A stretch of 64,000 nucleotides of DNA from Deltaproteobacteria bacterium (GTDB lineage: Bacteria; SAR324; NAC60-12). The stretch is from assembly GCA_002685535.1 (NCBI GenBank), contig NYXK01000080.1, forward strand, positions 1-64,000. The letters run 5' to 3'. Positions 47,020-58,403 of the stretch are shown here, piece by piece. How positions within the stretch are numbered: position 1 is the stretch's first letter; each line of letters opens with the position of its first letter. The position numbers were made by a program, and so were the translations under genes. A model generated the notes under the pieces. It did not search any database, was not told the DNA's origin, and worked only from the letters and a program-made list of their open reading frames with translations.

Positions 47020-47067
47020 TATCTGATCTTCTCTAGCAACTTCTAGTAATGCCGGCTGCTTCTTAAC

Positions 47068-47242
47068 TGTTGGTATCTCCCTGTATTCCTGAAAAGGGGA
47101 GATGGGTAGGTATCATAATCTTATTCTTCATGATCTACAAGGAGGCAAAAGGAGAGGTGCCCTCTGGAGTGCTAAAGTACAGCCAGGTTCTGCCCAGAGC
47201 AGTGAGCGTGCTCGTGATCAGCACGTGATCAGTCAACCGACA
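47068..47242 (-). repeat. 3' LTR of Copia
   Basis: This 175-bp copy starts TGTTGGTATCTCCCTGTATT and ends CAACCGACA. It retains C and G at sites changed in the other LTR. It contains CACGTGATCAG. Confidence 0.95.
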
Positions 47243-47427
47243 CTGCTCTAAAGTGATCAAAAGCGATCGAAAAACAAAGGGACTCAAGTTCCCTCTCGCT
47301 GTTCCTTTTCCTCCTCCAATGAACATGCAACGTAAAAGGTATCAATAGAAACATGAAAATAGGAGACTGATTCCTGCACGTGACCTAGCCGGAGAGCAAG
47401 AGGCAAAAGGTCAAATCAAGGTCAAAA

Positions 47428-49998
47428 TCATTCCCTGGGGGTACCTTCTTGACGTTCAACCCATTGCGTGACCTTGATATTGAGCCTGTTCGTATCGATT
47501 AGTTCCTTCAGAGCTGAGTTTGGCTTGCTCTTCGTCATAGCGTCAGCAGGATTGCTATTACCGTCGATCCATTGGATATTGGTGATCTCACGTCGTTCGT
47601 ACGATTGCCGTAGGCACATGAGGTCTACCATGAGGCGCTTCTCCTGTGTAGTACCAAGCTTTACCAGGCAGTCGTAGATTGACTTCGAATCTGTACAGAT
47701 TTCCATAGGCAGCTTCAACTTCAAAATAGCTTCGATGGTCGACTTGAGGCATGAGGCCATGTCAAAACCTGCGCTCATGGCGTATAGCTCTGCAGCTAAG
47801 ACGCTTCTAGTCACCCTCTTACACTTTGTAGAAGACCAATGGAGTATATTAGCCTTATCCGAAGCATCAGCGAGTAGCATAACATAGCCGATTTGTGATG
47901 AAAGGTCAGTATTATTGGCAAACGAAGAGTCCGTAAAGATGATCATGCGCAGGGACTTTTCGTCTAATCTGACGTACTTCAGGCCGCGACTGGCGTTTTC
48001 CTTCTGCCATTGAATACGGCTATTGAGGAAGGAGATCCCATCGGTGCCGATATTGTCTTTGGTGACCTGGGCTGCGCGAGAGAGGTCGAAGGCAGCTTCG
48101 GGTTGGGAGAGAGTCGCAAGGTAGGCGCCACGGGCACGTTGAGCAACGTACTGGTCTGTAGGAGAGACATTACGACGAACTGTACCGCGAGAGCTGACGA
48201 GATCTGCGGATTGGTTGCTGACGAGTTGCAGATTCTTGTTGTATATAGCTTGAGAGATGTGGACTTCGCTGTTATAGCGAGAGATCGTACAACCATTGAA
48301 CTTGATTGGGGAGTCAGAGGTAAGCTGGTCTCTAGGCTTTGCCCTGAAACCTGCACCTTGCAGCTCAGTCTCTTCAGCTATAGCAAATTGGGGGTCTGCC
48401 AGGATCAGGGTATCATCAGTCTGGAGGCCTACGACGGCAAATTGTGTATCGTTGGTGAAGAGGAGGCATGAATCGTAGCTCGATTCACTCATATGAAGCT
48501 TCTCGATATGGTGCTTGTGATATGTGCCGTACCAGTGGTTCCCAGCTTCGGGTACACCGTACAGAGGTCTGACGACTCTGAGAATCCAGCCTTTCCATTG
48601 GGCGACGTCCTTGGGGGGAAAAGCGTAAAACAGGCGCTGCAGGAGGGTCGCAGATTGGGTGTAGGCCTGACTGATATCTCTGAGTAGTACTAGAAGCTCG
48701 GGGAAGATCGCGGCAAGGATCAGGATCAGGCGTTGGCTGACACGTTGAATCGTAGGTGATTGCGTAAGTACTTCCAATTTGCCTGTATCATTAAAGGCCT
48801 GAATTACTAGCCTAGACTTCTCAAAGGCTTTGTCTGTACCTTCGCCTTTGAGGGTATCAACGAATCGAGAGCCGAAGATTCGAGTGCCTTCAGGTACGTC
48901 TTCAGGTGCTACTAGTTCAAGAACGCCACCGGCAATCAGACCCGCGATCTCTGCCTGTCTTGAGGCGGTGAAGTCAGTGCCAATGTAGGCCTCAAAATCG
49001 TATAGGTTCCTGACTGGGAGGGGGTGTTTTCGAGGTCTTCCGCGGGGGCGCTTAGTAGGTGCGACTGGTAGGTTTGGGAGAGCGCCTGCTGGCGCTTCGA
49101 CCACGATGGTGTCTTCGGCGTCTATTTTAGCGCCAGGTTCAGTATCAGCTTCGGCGTCAGGGCGCTCGGCGGAAGGCTGGGGTGGTGGAAGGTCATTGTC
49201 AGTATTGGCGTCAGTCAAGTACGGTTTAACTGAGGTTGACCTAAACATAGTAGGTCCAGAGGAGAGTTCGACGACGCAGGTTTCGCCTTGTAGGCTAATC
49301 AGGCGGTATGGACCTTGCCATTTAGCCTTCTCGCGCCATACGAGTACTTGGGAGTTCAGCGGGAGATCATGAACAGCTGTCGTTGAAGGTCCATTTCTCA
49401 TATTAAGGGCATCATTGACTTTCCTGGCGGCTCTGAGTTTGCGTACTTCGGCCATTGCCTTTGCCAGGGCAGCTGAGCGTTGAGAGACTGTCGCAGGGGG
49501 AGCGTCAAATTCACTCATACGGGGGTAGGCACCAAAAACAAGCAGGGTTGGTACGATGCCGTTTGGTCCAGCTGTATCATTGATAGCCTTAAAAGCCATT
49601 TGCAGGGCGGCAGTTTTGCTAAGACCTGGAGACTCAGCTTTGATGATCTGGTAGGCTCGTCGTAGAGGCTTATGGTAGCGCTCAACGATGCCGACAGAGT
49701 TATGTGCTTCAACTGGGACACACTTAGTGGCTGTATTAACAGTCTGAGCATATTGCTTAAACTCTCTGCTTTCGAAGTTTGTACCAGCGTCATGAGAGAT
49801 CAGATCGGGAGGTCCAAGGTACGTGTCAATCCAACACTCTCGAATCGTTTCCCAGGCCGTCTTAGCACTGAAGTCTGTGAGCCATCTGCCGGCCTGATAG
49901 GCTGTTGCTTCGTCCACGATATGGAGTACAGGGCCGTCTGGCACCAGGGTAACAACGTCGACAAAGATACAGTAGTTGAACTCGATATCATCTTAAAT
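47428..49998 (-). pseudogene. Copia pol 3' part: integrase core, RT, RNase H
   Basis: From the frame break near 49,995, the frame reads DDIEFNYCIFVDVV. The integrase core follows: VLHIVDEATAYQ (Asp), SHDAGTNF (Asp) and NSVGIVERYH (Glu). An acidic/Pro-rich linker includes a basic KRPRGRPRKHP. The Copia RT shows LLRDISQAYTQS, VVRPLYGVPEAGNHW and the active site GLQTDDTLIL (QTDD where many elements have YVDD). RNase H shows IFTDSSFANN, SVLAAELYAM, EICTDSKSIYDCL and the end motif ITNIQWIDGNSNPADAMTK. It ends KVTQWVERQEG. All domains are present. The first ATG in this frame (49,944) is internal, so expression depends on joining to the upstream frame. Confidence 0.85.
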
Positions 49999-52313
49999 CT
50001 GCCTGGAGATGCGCTATACCTCTGGCATTGATCGCAGTATTTGGAGAGGTGCTCTAGTGCTTTAGTATTGACTTCGTGGCCGGCTCGCTCGAGGACACGA
50101 TGAAGCCTCTGCACTGACGGGTGTCCAAAACGACGGTGGAGGCGCCGTAGTTCGATATCGGAGAGGTAACGGTCTTGCGGGGACGGTGTAGAAGGGAGCT
50201 TGGCCTGCTCTCTAATGCCTTGTTGAATAAAAGCGCTAAGGTACTCGTCCCAGATCAGAAACACATGGTCGCCTCGGCGCATAACAGCAACGTCGCCTTT
50301 AGGCGTGTTCAGGACGTTCTTGAGATTATCGAACCTTGCTTTGAGGCGGTCCATGTCCCTGAGACCAAGAATAAAGGGCGTATCAGTATCAAAAATGTGG
50401 AAGAGAATGAGGTCGATAGGAGAGTTGACTTGCACAGAGCCGACGGCGTCGGCAGCTCCAATACCAAATTTGACTCTAGCTGTCAATTGAGATATAGGTA
50501 GAGGTTCGTTGTCACCAGCAAATCTGCTGTAGGCAATATACTGGTTTCGGCCAACTGTAGAGTGTATGCCACCGCCTGAGTCAATCAGTATGCCCCAGAA
50601 GACGTCAGAATCATAGCGCGGAGAGTGAGACTGTTGAAAGACCTGAGTGCAAGCTTCAAGTTCTGCTTCAGGTTCTGAAGTAGAGGCACTGAGTACATGC
50701 TCGTAGGCTTGGTTACAAGGTGTGATGGTGAGGTCTCTGGCGCTAGAGGCCGAAATCTCGCCAGAAGAGCAGAAGAAGCTTCGATTAGGCTCGAATTCTT
50801 CAGTGGCGAAGTGTTGATTGAACTCGTCCTCAGCGTCAGAGTCATTAAAGGCCATAGCCAAGAACTGATCTTCCAGAGTCTTGTCGTCAAGACCTTCGTA
50901 CAAAGCAACGTACTGACGGTAGCGTTCATCAAATTGGTTGGATCTGCCTTTGAATTTGCCAGCGTTATTCTTCCTGAAGTCTTCTTTCATCTTTCTCTGT
51001 TCCGCTTCGGAGTGGTTGGTGGACCAGCAATTCGGCCTCTTGCAGATATAGCAGGTCTTCTTACCAAAGCGGCCAATGCCACCAGACCTGCCGCCGGATC
51101 TGTTGCCGCCTTGAGTGCTGCCTCTGCCGTTGTTCCTGTTATTTCGGTAGCGACGGTCAGTCCCCAAGAAGGTCTCAGGATCATCACCGTAAGCATGTGA
51201 TACTGAGGTCCAGAAAGTTGAGGAATTGCCCTGAGTCGCGGCGTACGTGGTCATACAGGATTTGAGTGATCTGATAAAGTCAGGTAACGTGGCTGGTGGT
51301 GCAGAGCAGGCAACCTGGCAGTCGGGCAGAAGTCTGCAGGCCATGAGGAGTTTTGCGTGGAAGAAATCATCGCTCTGTAGGTCTAGCGATAGGCCGTGGC
51401 GAAGTCTGCGCAGCTCATTCAGCAGCTCATCGAAGCATTGTAGGGCGGTCTTGTCGGGGTAGAGAGCTTTGACACTGTTCATGTCGGTAAGTGTCCATTT
51501 CTGCAGCGATTCTGTAGTGTAGTTGGGGCCTTCAAAGTGAGCCTTGATGCGCGTGCAAAGGTTATAAAATGACATTGATGGGCCACTGAGACTCTGATGA
51601 TAGTGCTCAAGAGCTGTGCCCTTTAGCATAGTCGGGAAAGCAATGCCATATGCTTCCTCTGGCACAGACGTCATTCGGCACTTATCATAGAAGATACGGA
51701 GCTTGTAGTCAAAGTTGTCGCCTTCGGCACTGTACTTGCTACTCTCTTCATAGATCTTATTAAGGTTGCCGATTCGCTGGCCCCAGTTGGCGTCCTCAGG
51801 AGCAGGATCAGGGGTCTTAGGGGGCAGTGGAGGCGGTTGGACTTGGTCTTGGTGGCTGTTGGTGCCAAAGAAGCCTGTATCTTGTCGCCTGAGTAAGTCT
51901 GGAGTGATGACCATAGAGGAAGGTAGTAGGAGTTTGTCTATTGGTTTACCAGCCTCAATTTGCTTTAGTCTGTGCGTGATACGCCATGACTTGACGTTGT
52001 GATTAGACGCCCAGAATAGAGCCTCCTCGTCTGTCCAAAGAGGGTCGTCACCAGCTAGAGTCGTGGCGGTCAGGGTCTTCGCTATCTTGTAGGCTGAGCC
52101 AGTCTTGATGAAGACGCCACGGTTTTTGAGGTTATCACGCAGCTTCGTGAGAGATTTACTGCTAACAAGATCAAAGGTCGGCTCAGTCCAGCCTCGGAAG
52201 TCATACTCAAAGTCGGCCCAAAGGATGCCATCTTCATCTTCGCCTTCCCAGTATTCCTTTGCCTTTTCTAGCACAAAAGCCTCGGCGGCGTCGGCAGTGG
52301 TTGGGGGTGCCAT
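49980..52313 (-). pseudogene. Copia Gag-protease-integrase N-terminus
   Basis: This starts MAPPTTADAAEAFVLEKAKE at 52,313. The Gag region includes LEHYHQSLSGPSMSFYNLC and LQKWTLTDMNS. An Arg/Gly/Asn-rich stretch precedes a knuckle of unusual order, CYICKRPNCWSTNHS (C-x2-C-x4-C-x4-H). A protease-like segment reads WGILIDSGGGIHSTVG, then an integrase zinc-binding HHCC region, LHRRFGHPSVQRLHRVL to YCDQCQRYSASPGRFK. After GRFK (near 50,000) the frame leaves homology and ends 60 codons later at 49,800; the continuation DDIEFNY is in the -1 frame. Confidence 0.85.
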
Positions 52314-52739
52314 GTTGATTTCCTAAGAAGACGGCTCGTAGATTCTGAGGGCTCCTATAAGACGGTTGTCGGCCACAGGCGCCAGCTGCAAGAGCCGCAG
52401 GTCCCTCGTGGTTATGTAAATGGCGAGGAGAGCGTCAGATCAAGGCCGTACAGTCTTCTAATTTGCCAGTCTTCTTCTATTGCTCTTGTGAAGCTCAAAG
52501 ATTCGTAGGCTTTCGCTTTCTATGTGTTTGAAGAGAGGGAGAAGCAGCTGAAGTACTGCGAAGGTGATCGTATTTGGAGGAGAGGTGAACTGCTGTATGT
52601 AGGTCAATTTTCCTCGCTGAATCAAAATGACGTAAGAAGGGAACAAAGAAGGTAAGAGGTAATGAGGAGCTGAAAGACGCGTTGAGGAGTCTTTAAGAGA
52701 TATGAGGTTGTAGGAGAGGGGATTGCCTGTTTGAGTATG

Positions 52740-53040
52740 GTAGACAGGTAAGGTGTTTGTAAGGTGAATCTCAGCCGTAAGCGCTCTGAAGCAAGCTCTA
52801 CAGCTCTGTAGACCTTAAATCAGATTGCAGGAGGTTCTGAGAGATCTCGCAGTTGTGTCTGACTATGGTAGTTGTCGTTGTCGTTTTGTCCTGGTGGGGT
52901 AGGCAGGTGAGGTATTTGTAAGGTGAATCTCAATCGTAAACGTTCTAAAGCAAGCTCTATAGCTCTGTAGATCTTGAGTCGGATTGTAGGAGGTTCCAGG
53001 AGATCTCGCAGGTGTTTCTGACTGCGGTAGTTATCATCGG
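52740..53040. repeat. 159-bp tandem duplication in Copia leader
   Basis: Two direct copies of about 135-159 bp can be aligned: AAGGTGAATCTCAGCCGTAA at 52,761 and AAGGTGAATCTCAATCGTAA at 52,920, followed in both by AAGCAAGCTCTA(C/T)AGCTCTGTAGA and GGAGGTTC(T/C)(G/A). The period is 159 bp. It lies in the untranslated leader between the 5' LTR and Gag. Confidence 0.8.
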
Positions 53041-53143
53041 TAGCAAAGATGGTATAAGCTGGCGTCAGCGGCGAGAGCTCAACCCTTCCTTCTCTGTTTT
53101 CGAGTTGCGATACCTTATTGATCTGTGCGCACACACTGATCAG

Positions 53144-53318
53144 TGTTGGTATCTCCCTGTATTTCTGAAAAGGGGAGATGGCTAGGTATCATAAACTTAT
53201 TTTTTATGATCTACAAAGAGGCAAAAGGAGAGGTGCCCTTTGGAGTGCTAAAGTATAGTCAGGTTTTGCCTAGAGTGGTGAGCGTGCTCGTGATCAGAAC
53301 GTGATCAGTTAACCGACA
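53144..53318 (-). repeat. 5' LTR of Copia
   Basis: This 175-bp partner of 47,068-47,242 carries T or A at 11 sites where the other has C or G, plus four other changes. It abuts the AT-rich block. It would contain the element's promoter. Confidence 0.95.
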
Positions 53319-53589
53319 TTAACAATCTAATATAGTAGCAGTTAGCTTTATAAAGACAATAGATTATTAGTATAAAGTCAATGTATCGGTTGATTTTTCC
53401 GGGACGCAGGGTTTTTGTTGGTTATGTGACGTTACACCTCCATGCATAATAAGCTTAGACCCTGTAATAAGTTACTTCTTTGTATATATAGTTTTGGTTT
53501 TTTAATTTTGAATAAATTATCACTTTTTCTTTTAATCTTTAATTAGTTATAAACTTCCTTTTTAATTGAGAATTGGATAATATCTTTTG
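53319..53589. other. Start of right AT-rich block, no gene
   Basis: It begins with the TTAAC target duplication and turns AT-rich at once. No coding motif is visible. Confidence 0.6.
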
Positions 53590-56250
53590 AAGTGGTTAAT
53601 AGCTTTCAAATTAAGCTATATATTATTAGCTTTAAACGCGGATTTGCCAAAGTTCTTAGAATGGCTAACTTAAAGGTTGATTTCAGCCTAAAGCGCTGCT
53701 TATGCGGTAAAGTTAACTTCATTATTTGGAAGTGTGAATTTAAGCGTGAGGCGAAAGCTTACGATGTTCTTAACTTTTTTATTGGCGTTGAAGAAATTCT
53801 TGACAAGTCTCAAAAAGTGAATTATATCGACGAAGATAATGACAAAGATAGCGTTATCGTTGCTTTTATTTAAAGGGTTCTCAAGAATTTTCATGTAAAT
53901 ATACTTCGATATATCATAGATTATAATAATTGGAAGTCTAATAGAGATAGTCTCCGGATCGCCAATAAGCTTCTTAATGCTTAGCTTAGTGAAAGCATCC
54001 GCATTGAGATCGAGACCGCTAAGAATGCTAAAGAAGCTTACGATATTGTTATCGTCTAATATAAGATTAGTAATGAACGTGCTTAAGACGATCTTCTCTC
54101 CGAGCTTAAAAAGCTTACTATTGAGAATTACGATAATGTTACAGATTACTTTAACAAGTTCCGTTGTTTTAGAAGCGATCTTGCTGGGGTCGACTACGAA
54201 TTGACCAACAGACTTTATGTTACCACCCTCCTCGACAACCTCGATAACAAGAAGTGGGATTTGTTTAAAGAGAAGTGGGATACTATTCGCGCGATATAAT
54301 TCGACGCTGACTCTAATGTTACTCTTAGCATCAACCTTCTTGAAGAACGACTTCATAATGAAGCGTTGATTAAGTAGCGCTGGGAAGATGAAAAGAGGAA
54401 ACAAGATAAAGTAAAAAGCAAATTTATTGATAAAATTATTTTTCCTTTTTTTAATATTATAAAGAAAGAAAACAAAAGCTACCTCAAGTGCAATGCTTGC
54501 GGTAAAAACAGTCATATCGAAGATAATTATTAGAAATTTTATCTGGAAAAGATTTCTCGTGCTCTCAAGGACAGGACTCAGTCGAAAAACGTAGACATTG
54601 GTAACTTTAAATCTACACCACCAAATAACATAGCCGCTTTTGTCGTTATCGATGTAGTTGATTTCAAATTTAAACTTGACATCATGAAATTTATAGATGC
54701 ACTTTCTTTTATCCCTCTTGTATCGCAAGCATTTATTAATCTATTATTATAGATATGTAGTAGTATCGGTGTTGAAGTATGAGAAATGGGGGGAGGTGGA
54801 GTTACCGGAGATGGCTGGATAACGAAGTATGAAGCGGTTTTTATATATAGCATAATCAATGCTTTTATGATAGGCCTTGTTTAATGTTGTGATACCTAGC
54901 TAGCAGATATAGTTGCCAATATGCATATAGTTAATGATTTTAAATGGTTTACAGACTTTTATGTTTTAAATGCAAATATTAACACTGCTGATAATTTGGC
55001 AACTTTCGAGGTATAAGGAGGCGGAAATGTAGAGGTTTTACTTTTCAATGCTTAGCAGCAATTTATCAAACTCCGTCTTTTAGATGTTGCGTATGCTCCT
55101 AAGGGTTAATGTAATCTTTTATCTTTAGGATTATTTGCTTAGAAAGTTGGTATATATGAATATTGGGATTATCATGGGTTAACCTTATATATTAATAACA
55201 AAATCGATATCGGCTATGTTACTTTTTACGTTGGATTATTTTAGGTCAGCATAGAATCATTGTCAAAATCAAGTAATTTCTTCTAGTCAGGAGAACTTCT
55301 CGCAGCAATCATTGATTTCGACGACCTAATCTAGCGAATGCATCGTCGACTGGGACACCTCAGCTTTTAAGGCATGTTAAATTTCAAAAAAGTCAGCATA
55401 GGCATGAATATTACCAAGTAGCAAATCAAAGATAAATTAAAAGCTATTTGCTTTGTTTGTGCTATAACGCGAGCATTTGTGAGAATCCCGCGTGATCTAG
55501 CGAAGTATTAATCTTAGGATGTTAGCGATCTTGTTTATGTTGATGTTTGGGGATTATATTTTGTCAAGGGATACGATGGTATCAAGTATTTCTTTCTTAT
55601 GATAGATGACAATATACATTTCACATGGTATATCAAATTAAAAGCTAGGAGCAAGCTTTCGGAAGTCTTTCGTCAGCTTCATAAGTACATCGAGAAGGAA
55701 CATAAGATGATGATCCGTAGATATCGCTGCGATAACGAGTTTGCTCAAGGTCCAGTTGGCAGCTGGTGCAAGAAGCATAATGTTGTTCTTGAAGTTATTG
55801 TTTCTTATGCTTATTATATGAATGGAGTAGTAAAGTGCAACATGAGAATAGTTAGGGAGAAGGTAGCTTTTATGATACAAGATATTATAATCTTTGGTTA
55901 GATAAGTAAGATTATTAGCGAAAAGAGTAATGAATTATTTCGAGGCTTAAGCATACTTGCAAATTTTTGGTTAGAAGCCTTCGTATATGCAATTTGGAAC
56001 AAGAATCGCGTTACGGCGTAAGCTCTTCTTAAAAAAGATAAGAAGACGTTATGGGAAGTTTTTTATAGATTATAATTATCATTAGAATGTGAATGAATAT
56101 GGGGTAATCGCGTTTACTTAGCTTTCTTTATAGAGAAGTGTGGGTTTGCACCGGTATGTGATATCACAAAGACAGTAAAAGTAGCAAAAACAAGTGCAAT
56201 AGTGGTTTAATATATTTAGGTTATCTAGCTAAAGGAGTGCGAGAAGGCAG
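53590..56250 (+). mobile_element. Decayed Copia element (gag to integrase), RT missing
   Basis: Plus-strand frames with transition-type stops show Copia order. A Gag segment (KREAKAYDVLNFF near 53,740; ENYDNVTDYFNKF near 54,120) is followed by a knuckle remnant, LKCNACGKNSHIEDN (about 54,484-54,530). The integrase zinc region reads RMHRRLGHLSF (about 55,338-55,370). The integrase core 55,599-55,901 reads MIDDNIHFTWYIKLKARSK, RRYRCDNEF and MNGVVKCNMRIV. Recognisable sequence ends near 56,200 before any RT. LTRs were not found. The 342-codon minus-strand frame at 53,700-54,728 is a shadow produced by loss of stops on the opposite strand. Confidence 0.7.
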
Positions 56251-57579
56251 AGGATTTATACTCGTAGCTGTAACCCCCTTAAAACCCCTTTAGCTACCGG
56301 CCTGCTCTTGGCATAAATACATCAAACACTTAATATGAGTCTTGTAAACTAATACCAGCAAAATTACTTTTAGAAATATAACATATTTTAATATGTAGTA
56401 ATCAAATAGAAATATAAAAGAGTATGAAATAAGAATAACAAATTAAGTATAAAATAAATCATATAAAAGAAATAATATATTTCTCTTGAAAGAAATTGCA
56501 GCTATAAGTTATCCGATTTCCCCTTAGTACCCTTTTGGCCCTTAAGCAAATGACTATGCTAAATAATGGAAAAAAAATAACAAGTGACTTTAAAGCTTCA
56601 ACGCAATGATTTCCTTTTATAACAATCGTGCAATTGAAAAAAAATAATAGCTTGATGCGTTATTAATAGCGATATAAAGGTGCCGTAATGTGGTGAAAGC
56701 AAATGATGCCGCAACGGCAAATAATAATAGCAAGATATATTAAGCGAAGGATAATATTATCAAGCAAATACCTCGCAATTCCCCTAATTTAAGCAAAATT
56801 CCATATTTGCTTATTATAGGAATTATATATATAACGCTTTTTCCTTCAAAATTCTTAATTTTTCCTTTAGCAATAATAACAATAACCACACTTGTAAGCA
56901 TAAGCTTGATTTTCGCCAAAAACAAATCTTTGCTAATTGCTTGATTTTTGTAATTCATATCAAATTAATTAAGCACTTCATAAGTAAATATTTCTTATTA
57001 AAAATGATAACTTAATAATATAAATTTTTTACTAATACAAACAATGCTTATATCAATCTCTTTCAAAGCTCTTATTGCTTTGTATCGCTATTTATGCATG
57101 TAATATGTAAATGCCCTTAAAATCAATATAAATTACAATTGTTACTTTAACAACATTAAGTTCAAGCGCTGCTTGTACTGCGTCGACAAGAAGGAAAGTT
57201 GCGTTTTAGTAAGTACCCCCAATTTCTTTTCTACCTCGCAATCCATTCACTACCCCCTTGATTTGAGTCCGGTGCTGATAATTGCTATAGCTTCCAAACT
57301 TCATTGCACTGGAATAAGATGCTCTTATTAATGCAATTCTTGCTGGCAATTAAGAAAATGTTATCGCTATCGCTACAATCCTTATTAATGTCAAATTTGT
57401 TGGTGTAGTTACTGGATTAAAAATCCCCAAGGATGTTAATGCCACCCTTTTGAGCAAAATCAAAACTTTTCATTACCGTATCACAGCTCTTGAAACTAAT
57501 AATTCCGTAAATTCCCCTTTATTTCTTTTTGCTAAATAAAACTTTTTGCTAAACAAGAGTTTTATAGGAGATAAAGGGG
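56251..57579. other. AT-rich DNA, no recognisable gene
   Basis: Mostly AT-rich and full of stops. From about 57,140 composition becomes slightly richer in C and G, and short open pieces occur (KFVGVVTGLKIPKDVNATLL near 57,390-57,450), perhaps part of the same relic as the small ORF that follows. No family recognised. Confidence 0.45.
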
Positions 57580-57867
57580 ATGTTAAAGCAAATTCTTTTT
57601 GCTATTACGCTTACCGCTACTGCTATCGTTACTGCAACCCCTTTGGTTCCCCCCCGGCTCCCGGCTAATGGAAAGCGAAAGAAAAAGAATAATGATGATA
57701 AACAAATCAAGAAGCGTAATAGCGCTAATCATTTTACAACCATTAACGCTATTAAAGAGAAGAATGATAATAAAAAAAAGGCTGAAGTAAGAATCCCTGT
57801 TGAAGCCGTTGCTACTATCGCTGCCGCTGCCCTTGAAGCCGGTAACATTTATGGGAATAATACTTAA
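57580..57867 (+). CDS. Small secreted-protein candidate, 95 residues, Lys/Asn-rich
   Basis: An uninterrupted ATG-initiated frame has a clear signal-peptide-like N-terminus: MLKQILFAITLTATAIVTA, with cleavage plausible before TPLVPPRLP. The mature part is basic (KRKKKNNDDKQIKKR) and ends with an Ala-rich helix (VEAVATIAAAALEAGNIYG). It has no cysteine, so it is not a typical disulfide-rich effector. Codons such as CCC CCC CGG CTC show it escaped the strong C-to-T mutation around it. I recognise no family. It could be a real small secreted protein, as several plant-pathogenic fungi keep in AT-rich regions, or a chance ORF in a repeat. Confidence 0.4.
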   Translation: MLKQILFAITLTATAIVTATPLVPPRLPANGKRKKKNNDDKQIKKRNSANHFTTINAIKEKNDNKKKAEVRIPVEAVATIAAAALEAGNIYGNNT

Positions 57868-58209
57868 AGCTTTATTTCGGATTGACTTTATAAATTAGTT
57901 TTTCGTGACGGCATCTTCTTTATATTCCCGTACGGAAGTAGCCCCCTATGATGAAACCGGCAGCCAGGTCCCTATTGAGGTGTCGTTACAAGGCCACCTC
58001 GTTGGTGCTTTAAATTAGAAGGTAGAAATCTAAATGGAAAATCGTTTTCTTCATCACCTCTTGATTTTTACTTCCGTAAAAAATGTAAATGTGAAACATG
58101 TAAATGATTATTGCAAGGAAATACACAAGGAAATTTAACATAAGAAAATAAGCAAGCGTAGGAACTTCCCCTACTACTTATCCGAATCGGCGTTAGTAAG
58201 CTGCTAGAT
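57868..58209. other. Short non-coding stretch with ACCTCG repeat motif
   Basis: No gene visible. GGCCACCTCGTTGGTGCTTT near 57,991-58,010 recalls the ACCTCGC repeats at 228-425 and 10,060-10,250, but the similarity is too short to assign. Confidence 0.35.
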
Positions 58210-58398
58210 CTATTCCTTTATCTTCACTTTTAACTTATTAGTATTAATAAGCTCTTGCAAAGCTTTGTTAAAATTGGCCTTTATCATTATGTTAGTAGGA
58301 TTGCTTGCTTCATCAATTTATTGCATCTTTATAAGTTTTTGACATTCATATGACTAACGAATTGATATAATATCAATTATCAAATGTTTCTCTTTTAT
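58210..58398 (-). pseudogene. C-terminal fragment of a Copia RNase H region
   Basis: On the minus strand the fragment reads LIIDIISIR, then SYECQKLIKMQ, IDEASNPTNIMIKANFN, and KALQELINTNKLKVKIKE. It parallels the end of the intact Copia polyprotein (LMVDLMCLRQSYERREITN, IDGNSNPADAMTKSKPN, ALKELIDTNRLNIKV). Stops replace Gln/Trp-type codons. It is cut off by the LTR of Gypsy D. Confidence 0.7.
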
Positions 58399-58403
58399 TA
58401 TAC

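Larger units (their letters stand above)
47068..53318 (-). mobile_element. Copia LTR retrotransposon, nearly intact
   Basis: This 6,251-bp element is read on the minus strand. It has 175-bp LTRs (47,068-47,242 and 53,144-53,318; TGTTGG...CCGACA) and perfect TTAAC duplications at 47,063-47,067 and 53,319-53,323. Gag-protease-integrase-RT-RNase H order (integrase before RT) marks it as Copia (Ty1). One frame break near 49,995 separates two frames of about 838 codons each; otherwise they are open. LTRs differ at about 15 of 175 sites, 11 of them C/T or G/A with T or A in the right copy. It lies exactly at the GC-island/AT-block boundary. Confidence 0.95.

Noticed and set aside
48010-51200. Plus-strand ORFs up to 167 codons inside the Copia element
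   Set aside because: Antisense shadows of the Gag-Pol frames.
53700-54728. 342-codon minus-strand ORF as a membrane protein gene
   Set aside because: The plus strand of the same region reads Copia Gag with knuckle and integrase in order. C-to-T mutation removes stops on the opposite strand, making long spurious frames.
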